Assembly (NCBI RefSeq): GCF_011745365.1
Contig: NW_024468909.1
Coordinates: 6,386,001 to 6,450,000, forward strand
DNA length: 64,000 nucleotides
Source: Cryphonectria parasitica EP155
Taxonomy: Eukaryota > Ascomycota > Sordariomycetes > Diaporthales > Cryphonectriaceae
Direction: 5' to 3'
Of the stretch, positions 12,296-25,410 are shown piece by piece. The notes under the pieces are model-generated. The model saw only the letters and a program-made list of their open reading frames with translations. It did no database searches and was not told the origin of the DNA. The position numbers and the translations under genes are program-made. Positions within the stretch are counted from its first letter, which is position 1, and each line of letters opens with the position of its first letter.

Positions 12296-14861
12296 ATGGA
12301 CCTTCCGCCGACAGAAACATCGACGGAGATGTCAACCTCAACCGAACAATTCAGCCACCAACAGGAGCCCAGGCTTGACTCTACATCACGGTCACGGCCT
12401 CATCCGAGCCGTCGACGAGACAAACCGCAACTCTCTTGTAATCTCTGCCGTCGGCGCAAGTGAGTCCAGTGCCCTGCTTATAGAAATTCTCGTTCAAGCT
12501 GATACGTGTTGCTCTCGAATTCGAGGTTGTGATGTGATCGCCAGCAGCCTTCTTGTACTGGATGCCTCCTACGGGGCCACCTCTGTATCTACGCTGAGAA
12601 TAATGGAGTATCGGTCCCCTCCTCACAGCCCGCTCGTGCCATTCCCAGCCTGCATGACCGCATCGTCCACCTTGAGCTGCTGGTCAAATCCCTTGCACCT
12701 GCGACTGCGGTAACTCTGGAACATCAGCCCAAGCTGGACAACTCGAGCCCAAACTCTATCTTGTCTCCAATTTCAAGTCTCTTCTCGAACAATTCCAGCA
12801 CCAGGCCGTACCAGAGGGCAAGTCAGTCCACAACACCCGTCAGTGGGTTGTCTGATGCTGGTAGCATGAGGTTCAGTGGTGCAGGAGCTTACTATATCGT
12901 AAGCGACCATTGGGCTGCAATCCTGGACAGCATTGCAGACTTGAAGGCTCACTTTGACCGCGAGGAGGATATTAGACTGGTCACTACTCTACCAGAAGCC
13001 TCAAGGTATCAAGATGCTTCCAATGACGGCTTGGGCAGCCGTGATATGAAGCATGCATTGCTCTTATATGGGTGTCCTAGGCCCAACTCAGGGGCTGATA
13101 TCTTGACTTCTTTGCCACCCAGGCCTGTTGTGGATAGGTATATCTCGCGGTTTTTTAGCCGTGTGGATTTGGTAGCCACTTGTCTGTGAACCCTGTACTC
13201 TACCAGAGGATATCTGGACAACAAACTGACACTGGAATTTATGATCTAATTAGCTGCTGCCCACGGGCCAACCTTCCTGCGTGAGGTAAGGGCTAATTAC
13301 CAGCGCAGCCAGATTCATCACAAGGCTGACAAAGAGAAAAACAGTATGAAATGTTCTGGACTGACCCAGAAGGCACTCCCATCATGTGGCTCGGTCTCCT
13401 ATTCAGCATGATGTGCCTGGCTCTTCTGGCCTCGGACTCATCTGATGCCAGCCCTGGCGTGGAGACATACCAGCAGCAAACGCATCAGATCGGCTTATAT
13501 CGCTTGAGAGTTGTGCAGTGTTTGGTACTGGGCGAGTATACCAACCCAAGCCCCTATGTGCTGGAGACGATGCACAACTACGTCTATATCGAATTCATCA
13601 TGCGGTCCGACGCCTATGAGGACATCTGGTTCCTTCACGGTCTCACAGTCAGCCTTGCTCGACGCATGGGCTACCACCGTGACCCGCGCCACTTTCCACA
13701 TATATCACCGCTGCAGGGAGAAATGCGACGTAGATTGTGGTCTACAGTGTTGCTGAGTGATATCCTCATTTCGGGTCAGATGGGAATGCCGTGCATGATA
13801 TGTGATGAGCAATACGACACGACTGAGCCTCGTAATCTGAACGACGCCGACCTAAATGACGATACAAAGGAGCTGCCCGCAGGCCGACCGGAGACCGAGA
13901 TTACCACAACGCTTGGGCTCATAGCAAGACGAAGACTGTTGACTGTTTTGAGCACCATCTCCACCTTGACGGCGGCTGTCAAGCCACATAGCTACAAAGA
14001 AACCTTGCGTATCGATGCAGCGCTGAACGAGGCAGAAGCGAGTCTCCCACAACCACTCAGGATGAGATCCATGGCCGCCAGCGTAATGGATACCGCCCAA
14101 ACCATAATCTCCCGCATCTTTCTCCGTCATCTCTACTACAAAGGCCAGATCATGCTTCATCGGGGCTATCTCTTTCTACAATCAGAATTGTCCCCACCAG
14201 ATACCATAGCAATCGAACCATACGCCTACTCACGCCAAATTTGTGTCAATGCCTCACTCGGCTGTCTGGAACTTCAAGATATCCTGGACAAGGAAGCCTG
14301 TCCTGGTGGTCAGCTGCACACAATGCGGTGGCGGGTGACATCGATCTTGAACCATCATTTTCTGACGGCTACGATGATTCTGTGCTCGTTACTGTATCGG
14401 CGACAGACGCTGGGTCGGGAGGAAGACATCCTCGCAGCCTTGCGAAGGTCGAGGATGATCTGGATGCGGAGGAGTGCCATTTCGTGTGAGGCCAAGAAGG
14501 CTGCGGAGACGGTTAGCATCGTATTGGCGAGAGCCGGGGAGGGTCGTGGGGCCATTTTTGGTAGTAGCGAGGAACAGGTCGTGCCGGACTTTCTACCGCT
14601 CTCTGTAGCAATGGGTGATGATTCTGTGTCTCCATTTGGCATAGAGCACATCTCTTCATATATGGATGGTCCTAGTGGCGGTACGTATTTCGTCACTACC
14701 TATCACTCACCTACTAACGAAGCTCCTTATATCTTGCTGACCGCGTTCCAGCTAACCTATGGTCACCTAATGCCCGGGAAATCTCCACACTTTTTGGACA
14801 TGCTACTGAACCTCCTAGAGTCGAGCTTGACCGCGACGAATCTCTACCTAGTGGGTTTTAA
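12296..14861 (+). pseudogene. Zn2Cys6 fungal transcription factor with nonsense codon in the zinc cluster
   Basis: Proposed exons: 12296-12459, 12526-13181, 13254-13285, 13345-14680 and 14752-14861, phase kept throughout, about 765 codons. The first exon ends in CNLCRRRK, the start of a Zn2Cys6 DNA-binding domain. After the only suitable acceptor (AG at 12524-12525) the frame reads K-L-stop-C-D-R-Q-Q-P-S-C-T-G-C: a TGA at 12530-12532 occupies the place normally held by Arg or Lys before CDR. The rest is open, with a complete fungal_trans domain (HGPTFLREYEMFWTDPEGTP, later MRRRLWSTVLLSDILISGQMG). The simplest reading is one CGA-to-TGA change in an otherwise preserved gene at the cluster edge. 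No alternative acceptor repairs the zinc cluster. The last intron (GTACGT..CAG) is likely; if retained, the frame ends at 14877. Read-through, an assembly error or a recent loss of function are all possible. Confidence 0.75.
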
Positions 14862-15270
14862 CAATATAGAGTGGTAATGATCCCACTGCCTGCATTGTCA
14901 GTCACTCTCAATCTCGTTGACAGGAAATTTGAGATGAAAATCCGATCCTGTCCCGCGTAGCTACATACCGTTGACACCGCCTTTCTATACATACGTTCTA
15001 GGCAATCAATGATCAATAAACTCATGAGCTTTTCGACGAAATATTCTTTCATCCGCTAGGAATGCGGTTTGTTTTGTCGCTTGGGGTCGGGAGCATGGCT
15101 TATCAATCAGATGCTGAAAGATGGCAACAAACATGGAAATTCTTTGGCCTACAATCCAAACTCGCATCCTTCTCATGACATCGTGGCCAACTGAATACCT
15201 GGTTACATGAGATATTACAGCCCATATTGTTTAACCGTGGCTACCCCGCAACATCACTCCCTCCAGACGC
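14862..15270. other. Convergent 3' intergenic region
   Basis: A gap of about 410 bp between the 3' ends of the broken regulator and the P450 gene. It should contain both terminators. No other feature is visible. Confidence 0.5.
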
Positions 15271-17116
15271 CTAAATCTCTTGCCTCTTCAATTTTCCCAA
15301 GATACCATGCTGTCTATAGAAATAGGAGCTTTCTTTCCAATACTGGCCAGGATCCAGCAACTCCATCTAATTATATGTTAGAATGTAATGAAAATTCCTT
15401 GTCCACAATGTTCTCGAAGGCAAACCTACCTTGTAGTTCAGAAATAAAGCGGGTACGATCTTTTTGATCTCCATGATGGCGATGAATTTCCCAGCACAAA
15501 CTCGCCGACCAGCACCAAACTGCAGTAGCTTGTTAGTACGGGAGAGTTTTACAAGTTCATTTAGAAAAAGAACACCTCGTACCGTCATAATACAGTCCGT
15601 AAGCTTCCGCCGCGCGGCCTCACTATCAGCCATGAAGCGTTCAGGCCGCCAGGTCTCGACGTCGTCGCCAAAAGTCGGCTTGTGGCGGTTGACGACATAC
15701 GGGTTCATGCCAACGCAGGTGCCCTCTGGCACGAAGTGGCCATGTAGAATGACACCTCCCTTGGGAACGATGCGCTCGAATGGCAGGCAAAAGGGTGGGT
15801 GCAGGCGGGATGCCTCGTGGAAGCATGCATCAAGGTACGGCAAGTCTTTGACCTCGTTCCACTTGGGATATGGCTTGGAGAGCCCGGTGGAGGCATCCGC
15901 CGCGCGGAGCTCCTCTAGCAGCTTGGAGAGGCTCTCCGGGTTTGCGAGAAGCTGATAGACCAGCTCGCGCAGCACGGCAGAGACCGAGTCCGATCCCGCG
16001 ATAACGTTGGAGTAGGTCCAGGTCCGACACGCCCTGGGTATCAAACCTCTTATCAGCTGCGGTCAAGTACATAAGATGCATAGCGTTGGACCGACTCACC
16101 AGTCTGGTAGTTCCTCATGTTCTCGTTGGATGCGAATGAAATATGACAGGAAGTCGCTCTTGCTACCGTCTTTCCTTTCTGCAGCCAAACCATTCCTCGT
16201 CCGCTCATCCACATTCTGGGACACGACACGAAGGATTGGTGCAGCTACTTGATTCTTCAGCACATCCGCCAGGGGACTCTTGTAAAGGATTCTATCTGCG
16301 AGGGGCCATTGCGTCATCTAAATCGAGGAATCAGTGTCTTCCGGTATCATCATTGTTTTCAAGGGCTATTTAGTCAAGCGTACTGGCCCAATACTCAGAT
16401 TAAAGTCCCAAGCCCCGGCCATGAGACCATTTATATCTTCGCCAGTCTCAAGGAATCCATAGCGTTTCGAGAATGTCATGGTGCCCATGAGATCGTAGGC
16501 CCAGAATTGAAGCCAACGTCCGATGTCCAGAGGGGCACCAGTCTTGGCAAACCGGCGGTCTAGTTGCTCGAAGAAAATCCCAGTTACGTCATCAACAAAA
16601 GGCTCAAAGGTGAGAAGGTGTGAAGTAGAATAGAGGCTGGAAATGGGCGTCCGAAGCTTCTTATGCATAGCCTCGTCCTGGGTTGTGAATACAGCAGGCA
16701 TAGCACCGCCCTTAATATAAGGCATGATCCCTCGATAGAAGAGACTCTGCTCTGTCAATTAACATTTTATTCCCGTCAAGGAAGGCTCAGGGGCTTCTAC
16801 TTGCCTTGATGAAACCAGGCCGCATAGGATACAGCTCCGGTATGGCCACAGGATCACTCAGCGAAATCATGTTTGGCCCGAGTCGAACAAACTCGCCATA
16901 CTTTTTGTGAAGATCAAGATGAATGGTCTCGGCCTTTTTGGTAAAGACCCAAGACATCCTCTGAGCATCGGTGAATTTTGCCCAAAATGGGCCTGGCATA
17001 TCGCGAAGCCTCCAGTATGATGCAAGCACACTGAATAGAACATAAATTGTGATCAATCCGCCAATGACCGCGGCATCGATGGGCAACCGCCCTATCACTT
17101 CACCAGATGCTGCCAT
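15271..17116 (-). CDS. Cytochrome P450 monooxygenase (pisatin demethylase-like)
   Basis: Six exons, 17116-16805, 16746-16384, 16317-16100, 16033-15583, 15519-15430 and 15366-15271, give 509 residues with frame kept. It has an N-terminal membrane anchor (about residues 14-34) followed by a Pro-rich hinge (RDMPGPFWAKF), so it is ER-bound. The K-helix ExxR is EASR (E371, R374), and the I-helix shows AGSDS. The heme-binding loop is FGAGRRVCAGK with Cys456 as the axial ligand; it is visible only after removing the intron at 15582-15520. The N-terminal region (LHKKYGEFVRLGPN) resembles the pisatin demethylase/benzoate hydroxylase groups. The first intron has a GC donor (AAG|GCAAGT). In the cluster it probably oxidises the polyketide core or side chain. 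Its start is divergent from the CpaO-like oxidase across 1.8 kb. Confidence 0.9.
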
Positions 17117-18896
17117 GATCTTGTTCGTGTCTTGACTGACTTCCTAATGGGTTGTTGAAGCCTGTTGCGACACAAAATGACGAAGTGACCATGTGACGAT
17201 GACAAATTGGCAGCTGACTGTCCAGGTGATGAGACCCAATAGGTTCAAATATAATAATAAAATGACCTAAGAGCAAGAGACAAACAGAACATACAGCTCA
17301 ACGCTCTTCTAAAGTTTTTTACTGAAGAAATGAACTCTTCAAGCCGTAACGACCGCCATCGTCTGGTTATGTCCAGCAATTCCACAGCTTTTCATCAATC
17401 CATGCTTATTATAGCTACCACGGTACGTATATAGCGTGATTACCACGGCTTAATGATAGTACTAATGCAAGGAGAAATGTGAAAGGCAGATAGATCGGTG
17501 CAAAGGTAAAGTTTCCTTCCCTGCCCGAGCATAAAATACTCCGTACCGTCCTAGGGGACATCCCCCGAGAAAGATGATTAGTTATTTTATATGTCCTGTC
17601 AATCCCCACTTGACACTTCGCGTTGTTCTTTGGTCCGTATTTATGTCCGGACGCTATGCTTGATGCTCTCATAACTATGTGTTGTTCGTATACAGTCAAT
17701 TGGCTCTTCCAAGTACAAAGTGCTTCCAGTAGTCATTTGAATAAGAGATCTGTACAACAGCTTCAAATGGTATCAATTTATCTTTCTCATATACTATCCG
17801 TCCAAGACTAATGTGTGGGAATATTGTCTTTCTTTCTCTTTGTTTCCTTCTTGTTCTGATCGAATACGCAATGCTTAGGTGCAGCTCTGCACGCTTGGCT
17901 TGCCTCAAGCTGGACTTAAACTGACCTCTAGTCCGTGTAGTAAGGTGTTTCCTCGTTGTGACTCTATTTGTCAAAAGGAGAAACATATACTCCGAGGAGC
18001 AGAGAGACCTGAAAGTCCGAAATGTGCATGACTTCCAGCCCCAGGCTTCCTCTTGGATTTTCTTACGTGGGATCCAAGACTTTGGCGGACCTATAAACTC
18101 TCGTAGCGTCGAGTTGGTTCCTTCATGTCGCGTTCCTTTGGATGATTTGCCCTTTTTGGCCCCCTCCGCATTCCCCCGGCCAGCACTACCTTCTTACCTC
18201 CAGAGGCTGACCAGAGATTATTCCAGGCTGGTATTGTGTCCATTGCTCCTCGAGACCACGCACCATGGTTGGCTCTACACTCCAAAGGTCGAGGCTGAGA
18301 GATTGGGCTGTGGCTACTTCATCACGTTGGGTCGTGTCATGCTCTCTCACACTTTCTGTCCGTTCACGGCTCACTGAGCTGCTTACGTGGCCGAGGCTGA
18401 GAAAATTTCCGTCCATGTTCAGGTCGGCCTGAGTACTGCCTCCTATGCCTAGCGGGATCCAACATCGATGATTGGACAGGGGATTGAAACGTAATCTCTG
18501 ATCACAGGATGAGGCACTGGCACCCTCCAATCCTTGGTCTCACGATAGTGTTGGGACTACACAACGCCCCTTTCGCAGTTTCTACCCTACCGAGTGAAGA
18601 GGATTCGGCATTCCCGAGTTCGTGACCTGAATTCAGAATGCGTGGCTATGGCTAGATTGATCATTTGAGGGTGTCATGGAATTGTTGGTCACATGTTATG
18701 GCAATGATATTAGGACCAATTTTCGCCCCAGGCCTGTGCGGTCTCATGTATAGATAGCAAATATCCCAGTTTGAAGTATTGAAAGAGATGCAATGTTTAC
18801 ATTATGGGACCTTTGGAGAAAGCTCCTGTGAAGTCCGAACTTAGTTACCAGCTTCGTTGTCACATCGTGCCATATCCGCTGGATCGATCACAGAAA
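17117..18896. promoter_or_regulatory. Divergent promoter region, P450 / CpaO-like oxidase
   Basis: This 1.78-kb interval lies between two head-to-head cluster genes. Short open frames occur on both strands without motifs or splice support. No repeat or RNA gene was recognised. It presumably carries both promoters and possibly regulator binding sites. Confidence 0.45.
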
Positions 18897-20276
18897 ATGA
18901 CTCGACTCAACACACTCGGTTTTGCACTTGCGTTCGCAACAGCTGCCTGCGCCGCACCTAGTTTCGACCCGTCCTCATATTCATCAGGGGATGTTGTCAA
19001 AGTCGACGTGGCCGTTATTGGAGGCGGCGCAACAGGCACTTATGCCGGTATATCACTATCTGACATGGGACATAGCGTCGTCGTTGTGGAAAAGCTAGGG
19101 TTGCTGGGAGGCCATACCAATACGTATGTCGATGCTGGGACGGGCATTGCAATCGATTACGGCGTTCAGCGATATCAAAATGAGGCCAACACGCTAGATT
19201 TCTTCAGCCGCCTGAACGTGACGCCTTCCGATGATTTTCCTGTTTCGGCTTACAACACAACCATCTATGCGGATTTCTCATCGTCCAAAGTCTTGGATTT
19301 CACGCCGGGCACTAACTTCACGGGCTGGCTCGAACAGTGCTACAAGTACCCCTGGATGCAATACACAAGCGACATCCCTCCTCCTGTTCCAGAGGACTTG
19401 TATCTGTCCATGGACAAGTTCATCACCAAATACGACCTTGGTGACATTGTATACGAGCTCTTCACCATCTGGGGGGCACCAATACTGAACACCCCTTCCT
19501 TTGGAGTCTTGGTAGACGCTGGTCTGGCGGAACTGACTTCAAGCTCAACTAATCGAATTGTTGGCGGCAACGACAAGATCTACGAATCGGCTCTCGACGT
19601 GCTAGGCTCGAGCGTCCTCCTGAACTCGACTGTCATAGCAGCCAAACGAGGCAGTACCGCAGATGAAGCCACCTATCTGGTGGTATCCACGCCAACCGGC
19701 TTGAAGCTGATTCAGGCCTCGCGTCTGCTCATCACAATCCCAACGACCAAGACCAACATGGCTCCTTTCGCTCCGGATACCAAAGAAGAGCAAGTATTCA
19801 CAGACTTTGAAGTCAGTGGTTACTATACAGGCCTCGTGCGGTTTTCAGAGGCGGTGCTACCTGCAGCAACTGCATACGAGAATGCAGACCCCAATGCAGA
19901 GTATTATCTACCACAGCCGCCAGCCCTTATTAGCTTTGCACCCACGGCGGTTGAAAACCTATACACGTACAGGGCTTACTCGACCAACGTACTGTCTGAC
20001 AGCGATGCCCAGACTGAGACCTTGGACCTCATCAACACATTCGTCACTGGTCTCACCGGGAAGACTGCAGACATCGAGCTCGCTGCTTTCAACAGCCACT
20101 CGCCCTTCCGCCCAAGCCTGACATCAGAAGCCATCAAGGGCGGTTACTGGGGCAAGATGTATGGCCTTCAGGGATATCGCAACACGTGGTATACTGGGGC
20201 TCAATTTCTACCCGGCTCGAGCCAGCTGTGGAACTACACGGCTACATTGCTGCCAGACATCGTCGCAAATCTGTGA
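18897..20276 (+). CDS. FAD-dependent oxidoreductase, beta-cyclopiazonate dehydrogenase (CpaO)-like, with signal peptide
   Basis: A single-exon gene of 459 residues. It begins with a clear secretory signal (MTRLNTLGFALAFATAACAA), which is why the ATG at 18897 is preferred over the in-frame one at 18804. Right after it comes the Rossmann FAD-binding motif VAVIGGGATGTYAG, then EKLGLLGGHTNTY, the second FAD contact typical of flavin amine oxidase-like enzymes. Several N-x-S/T sites (for example NTT, NFT, NST and NYT) fit passage through the ER. The family includes beta-cyclopiazonate oxidocyclase/dehydrogenase; amine-oxidase-like flavoproteins also occur in Monascus azaphilone clusters (MrPigF). 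A role in late oxidation or ring closure of the product, in the secretory pathway or outside the cell, is inferred. It converges with the FAD monooxygenase. Confidence 0.85.
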   Translation: MTRLNTLGFALAFATAACAAPSFDPSSYSSGDVVKVDVAVIGGGATGTYAGISLSDMGHSVVVVEKLGLLGGHTNTYVDAGTGIAIDYGVQRYQNEANTLDFFSRLNVTPSDDFPVSAYNTTIYADFSSSKVLDFTPGTNFTGWLEQCYKYPWMQYTSDIPPPVPEDLYLSMDKFITKYDLGDIVYELFTIWGAPILNTPSFGVLVDAGLAELTSSSTNRIVGGNDKIYESALDVLGSSVLLNSTVIAAKRGSTADEATYLVVSTPTGLKLIQASRLLITIPTTKTNMAPFAPDTKEEQVFTDFEVSGYYTGLVRFSEAVLPAATAYENADPNAEYYLPQPPALISFAPTAVENLYTYRAYSTNVLSDSDAQTETLDLINTFVTGLTGKTADIELAAFNSHSPFRPSLTSEAIKGGYWGKMYGLQGYRNTWYTGAQFLPGSSQLWNYTATLLPDIVANL

Positions 20277-20870
20277 GGGGGTTTAGTTTGATAATAGATT
20301 GTAAGGCTTCAAGATTGGTTAGAATACATAGAACGTATATAGTGTGAGTTGCAGTTCATCGAAAATTTCAGTAGCTATACCGAAACTTCTTACTTTATTA
20401 TTGGCTCTGAGAGCGCGCAATGTTGTATTGTGGTTGACTACGCTTAAATCTGTTTAATGTTCTAAGAAACCTTTCACTTCACCTCTGTTGAAATGGAGTA
20501 TGGAACTCTTGAAGTATCGACACGGCCTATCATTATCAGCACCTACAACGTGAGCAGAATCCAACAAAACAATCTGCAGAAGTATGGAGAAAAGGTAATC
20601 GTGTGGTCAATGGCTCGCTAATTATGTGAATTCTAGTCCGTCTTCATCCCGTCTACCTGCCGGGTCAATTCTCTCTTCTACTGCTTTCCGGCTTCAACCA
20701 AAGCAAAAATTTCGACAAATCATATCACTGGATGTGCAGCAAGGAGCAATCATCGAAGACCCTGCAACCACGAAGAGCGCGATTGTACGATTGTGTTCTG
20801 ACTTGATATGTGATTGTGTACATTTACACTCAGCAAAACTTAAATTGTCTCTGGCATAAAATCCACAGTT
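20277..20870. other. Convergent 3' intergenic region
   Basis: A gap of about 590 bp between the ends of the CpaO-like oxidase and the FAD monooxygenase. It is somewhat AT-rich, with no gene or repeat seen. Confidence 0.5.
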
Positions 20871-22902
<2,032 letters not shown>

Positions 22903-24285
22903 ATGGCCGACTACTCAGACTTCTCCCGCTACCAAGACATTTTTGGGCAGCTTCGCCTTCTCAAAAGCTATACTCATTTCCTGCTATGTTTTAAACTCCC
23001 GGAAGGCGCAACTCCGGATTCCATTGCTCAAGACCTGAAATTGGCAGTTCTCAAAGTGACGAAGACGTTTCCATGGATGACAGGCAAGGTTATCAACGAG
23101 GGCAGCGGGCCTGGAAACTCTGGGTTGTTCAAGATTGAGCACTGCCCACGCTGGGAAGAGCCAAACAGCATTCTACGTGTCAAAAACTGCTCGAACGAAT
23201 GCGTGTCATTTGATGAGATCGTGGCTGCCAAAGGCCCCATCGATGCCTTCGATCCGGACGTGCTGACGCCATGCGTGTCCTTCCCCCAGAGCTACCAGGA
23301 GACCGAGGACGACCCTGCAGCTGTGCTCGCGCTTCAAGCAAACTTCATTAGTGGCGGCCTCCTTCTCGATGTCGCGGCTCAGCACAACATCATGCCCGGC
23401 AGCGGCATACTCCAGTTCTTGAAGCTACTGTCCAAGGCTTTGAATGGCGAGGAATTCACACAGCTAGAGATTGAGCAAGGAAATCGCGACCGCCGTAACA
23501 TGATCCGCCTTCTCGGCCCTGATGAGCAGTCTGTCGATTTGAGTCGCTATGATCGACCATCTCTGCTCAATATTGCTATTCCGGCTGTGCCAGCGCCGTT
23601 TGGCCGCTGGTGCCAATTCCGCTTCTCAGCCAAGAGCTTATCCGCCCTTAAGAATACAGCCAGCGATGCGACCAAGTTCGTGCCGCCCGTCACATTTGTG
23701 TCATCGAATGACACTCTGACGGCCTTCTTCTGGAAGCGTTTGGTGGCGCTGCGACTGGCGCGCTCGCCCCAATCCGCCGCCACCGCCTCCAAGTTCGTGC
23801 GCGCTGTCGATGTTCGCAGCACTGTGGGCGTTCCAGTAGAATACATGGGACACATGGTCTATAATACCTTCTCGAGGCAAACATTTTCCGAGGTCGCTGA
23901 GCAACCGCTGGCAACGCTGGCCAGTCTCATGCGGAAGAATCTTGCGGAGGACATCAACGAGCACGCCGTGCGAAGCTTTGTGACTCGGCTGGCCAACACG
24001 CCTGACAAGACGAAGATCATGTACGGGGGAGAAATGACGCCGAACGATGTGGCCTTCACCTCTATCGCGCAATCTGACCTCTACAATGTGTCATTTGGCA
24101 AGCTGGGCAAGATCTCGTTGTTGCGCAGGCCCAAGTTCATTCCCCGCGCAACGACTGCGATGATGTTTCCAAAAACATTGGATGGGTTTACAGACTTTCT
24201 CGTTTGTTTGAATGATCAGGACTTGGCCGACCTGAAGGCGGATGCTGATTGGAATGCGTATGCCGAACTGATCGACAGAGATTGA
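22903..24285 (+). CDS. Acyltransferase, trichothecene 3-O-acetyltransferase (Tri101)/BAHD-like, with altered motifs
   Basis: A single-exon gene of 460 residues. The ATG at 22903 (context CACCATGGCC) starts a typical family N-terminus, MADYSDFSRYQDIFGQL; an upstream in-frame ATG at 22858 is less likely. Homologues in azaphilone clusters (AzaD, CazE) transfer a polyketide acyl chain to a hydroxyl of the core. Here the HxxxD active-site motif reads HNIMP-GSG: His161 is present but the Asp position is Pro165. The C-terminal DFGWG-like structural motif reads SFGKLG with Ser397 in place of Asp. Fold-level similarity is otherwise kept over the full length, ending in LLRRPKF and the C-terminal region. 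The catalytic His is retained, so activity is possible, but both diagnostic motifs differ from the norm. It converges with the hydrolase gene. Confidence 0.85.
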   Translation: MADYSDFSRYQDIFGQLRLLKSYTHFLLCFKLPEGATPDSIAQDLKLAVLKVTKTFPWMTGKVINEGSGPGNSGLFKIEHCPRWEEPNSILRVKNCSNECVSFDEIVAAKGPIDAFDPDVLTPCVSFPQSYQETEDDPAAVLALQANFISGGLLLDVAAQHNIMPGSGILQFLKLLSKALNGEEFTQLEIEQGNRDRRNMIRLLGPDEQSVDLSRYDRPSLLNIAIPAVPAPFGRWCQFRFSAKSLSALKNTASDATKFVPPVTFVSSNDTLTAFFWKRLVALRLARSPQSAATASKFVRAVDVRSTVGVPVEYMGHMVYNTFSRQTFSEVAEQPLATLASLMRKNLAEDINEHAVRSFVTRLANTPDKTKIMYGGEMTPNDVAFTSIAQSDLYNVSFGKLGKISLLRRPKFIPRATTAMMFPKTLDGFTDFLVCLNDQDLADLKADADWNAYAELIDRD

Positions 24286-24555
24286 AGTATTAGAATTTGT
24301 CCGAGACTGTATGAGAAAAGATATAGAAATCCAAAAAAGTCGAATGTGGCCTCGATATTCACAAAAGCGAGAGTTGTCATATACATCACCTAAACATTCC
24401 ATACTGAACGTGATTGGACTTTTGGTTACCCTCTACTTGATAAATTAAGTACTTAGGCGTCGTGATCTGTGGCCAACAAACTGCTACGTGATCCGTATGT
24501 CTCTCTCCATCCAGGTTGTGGTTTCTTTTTCTCGCCAAGTTAAATGGTCTATTGC

Positions 24556-25410
24556 TCAGAGAAGCTTCTCATCGACTTCCAAATAGTTCCATGCGCCCAA
24601 TACTCCAGTCTGCCTAGCAAGACTCATGATCTCGCCAACAACAGCAATTACATCACATGTCTTGATTGGCACACGGTGATCTCCATTCCACTCCACCAGC
24701 CTCGTGGTAGCCCCATCACAGTATCTCTCATACAATCTTCGATGACAGTTGATGCCAGGATCCTGCAAGCCATGTACATGTAAGGTCGGAATGTGCAACG
24801 TATGCTCTCCTTTGTCGTTGACATCGCTGTAGCCACTGTCCACGCCGCTCAGGGCCGACGTATCAGGAAGGCTGGAACGGCTGAGGAACTCGGGATCCAT
24901 CGCAACAAGGGGTCCTCTTCCGGCCAGGAGCACCCCAAAACGAAAGCACATAGCGTTCGTGCCCTGTGCTAGTCCCATCTCAGGTTCTTTTTTCTTCCTC
25001 ATCATGCGAACTTGCTGCCGATATAGCATCGATGCAGCCATCTTGGCTCCCTGACTGAAGCCAAGCAGCGCAACCACTTCGCCAGTGGCCCCGAGAGCGT
25101 CATCCTGCTCTATAGCCAGCTGGATGGATTTTTCTATGGCCGCAGTGGCGGCTGCCGCATCCATTTCGGGATGATCATCTGTCCATCGCAACCAGCGACG
25201 AAAAGGGCCCCAGCCGTTGTAGACGGACAGAACGCAAGGGCCGGCTTGTGACAGGAATGGTGCATCGACGAACACAAAGCGGAAGTGGGTTCCCAGAATA
25301 ACTGTGATGGATCGGCATTGTGCGCGGAAAACCCGGGCGTTTGAACCGCCGCCGTGCAGGCAGAGGATGCGTGGGAGGCGAAGTTGTTCCGAATCGCACG
25401 AGACCGTCAT
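24556..25410 (-). CDS. Serine hydrolase FSH1 family (CtnB/AfoC-like)
   Basis: A single-exon gene of 284 residues with the alpha/beta hydrolase triad visible: the nucleophile elbow GFSQG with Ser119, an Asp in HGLQDPG and a His in WNGDHRVP. The N-terminus begins PRILCLHGGGSNARVF, the oxyanion-hole region typical of fungal FSH hydrolases. Members of this family accompany NR-PKS enzymes of the citrinin, asperfuranone and Monascus pigment type. There they act on PKS-bound or released intermediates, probably by hydrolytic editing or assisting release. It lies head-to-head with the NR-PKS across 1.64 kb, as expected for a partner of that enzyme. The start at 25410 is the first ATG before the conserved region. 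Confidence 0.92.
   Translation of the reverse strand: MTVSCDSEQLRLPRILCLHGGGSNARVFRAQCRSITVILGTHFRFVFVDAPFLSQAGPCVLSVYNGWGPFRRWLRWTDDHPEMDAAAATAAIEKSIQLAIEQDDALGATGEVVALLGFSQGAKMAASMLYRQQVRMMRKKKEPEMGLAQGTNAMCFRFGVLLAGRGPLVAMDPEFLSRSSLPDTSALSGVDSGYSDVNDKGEHTLHIPTLHVHGLQDPGINCHRRLYERYCDGATTRLVEWNGDHRVPIKTCDVIAVVGEIMSLARQTGVLGAWNYLEVDEKLL

Noticed and set aside
24091..24285. Possible frameshift or missing intron explaining the altered acyltransferase C-terminal motif
   Set aside because: The frame is open and alignable before and after the motif with no splice signals, so the Ser appears to be a true substitution.
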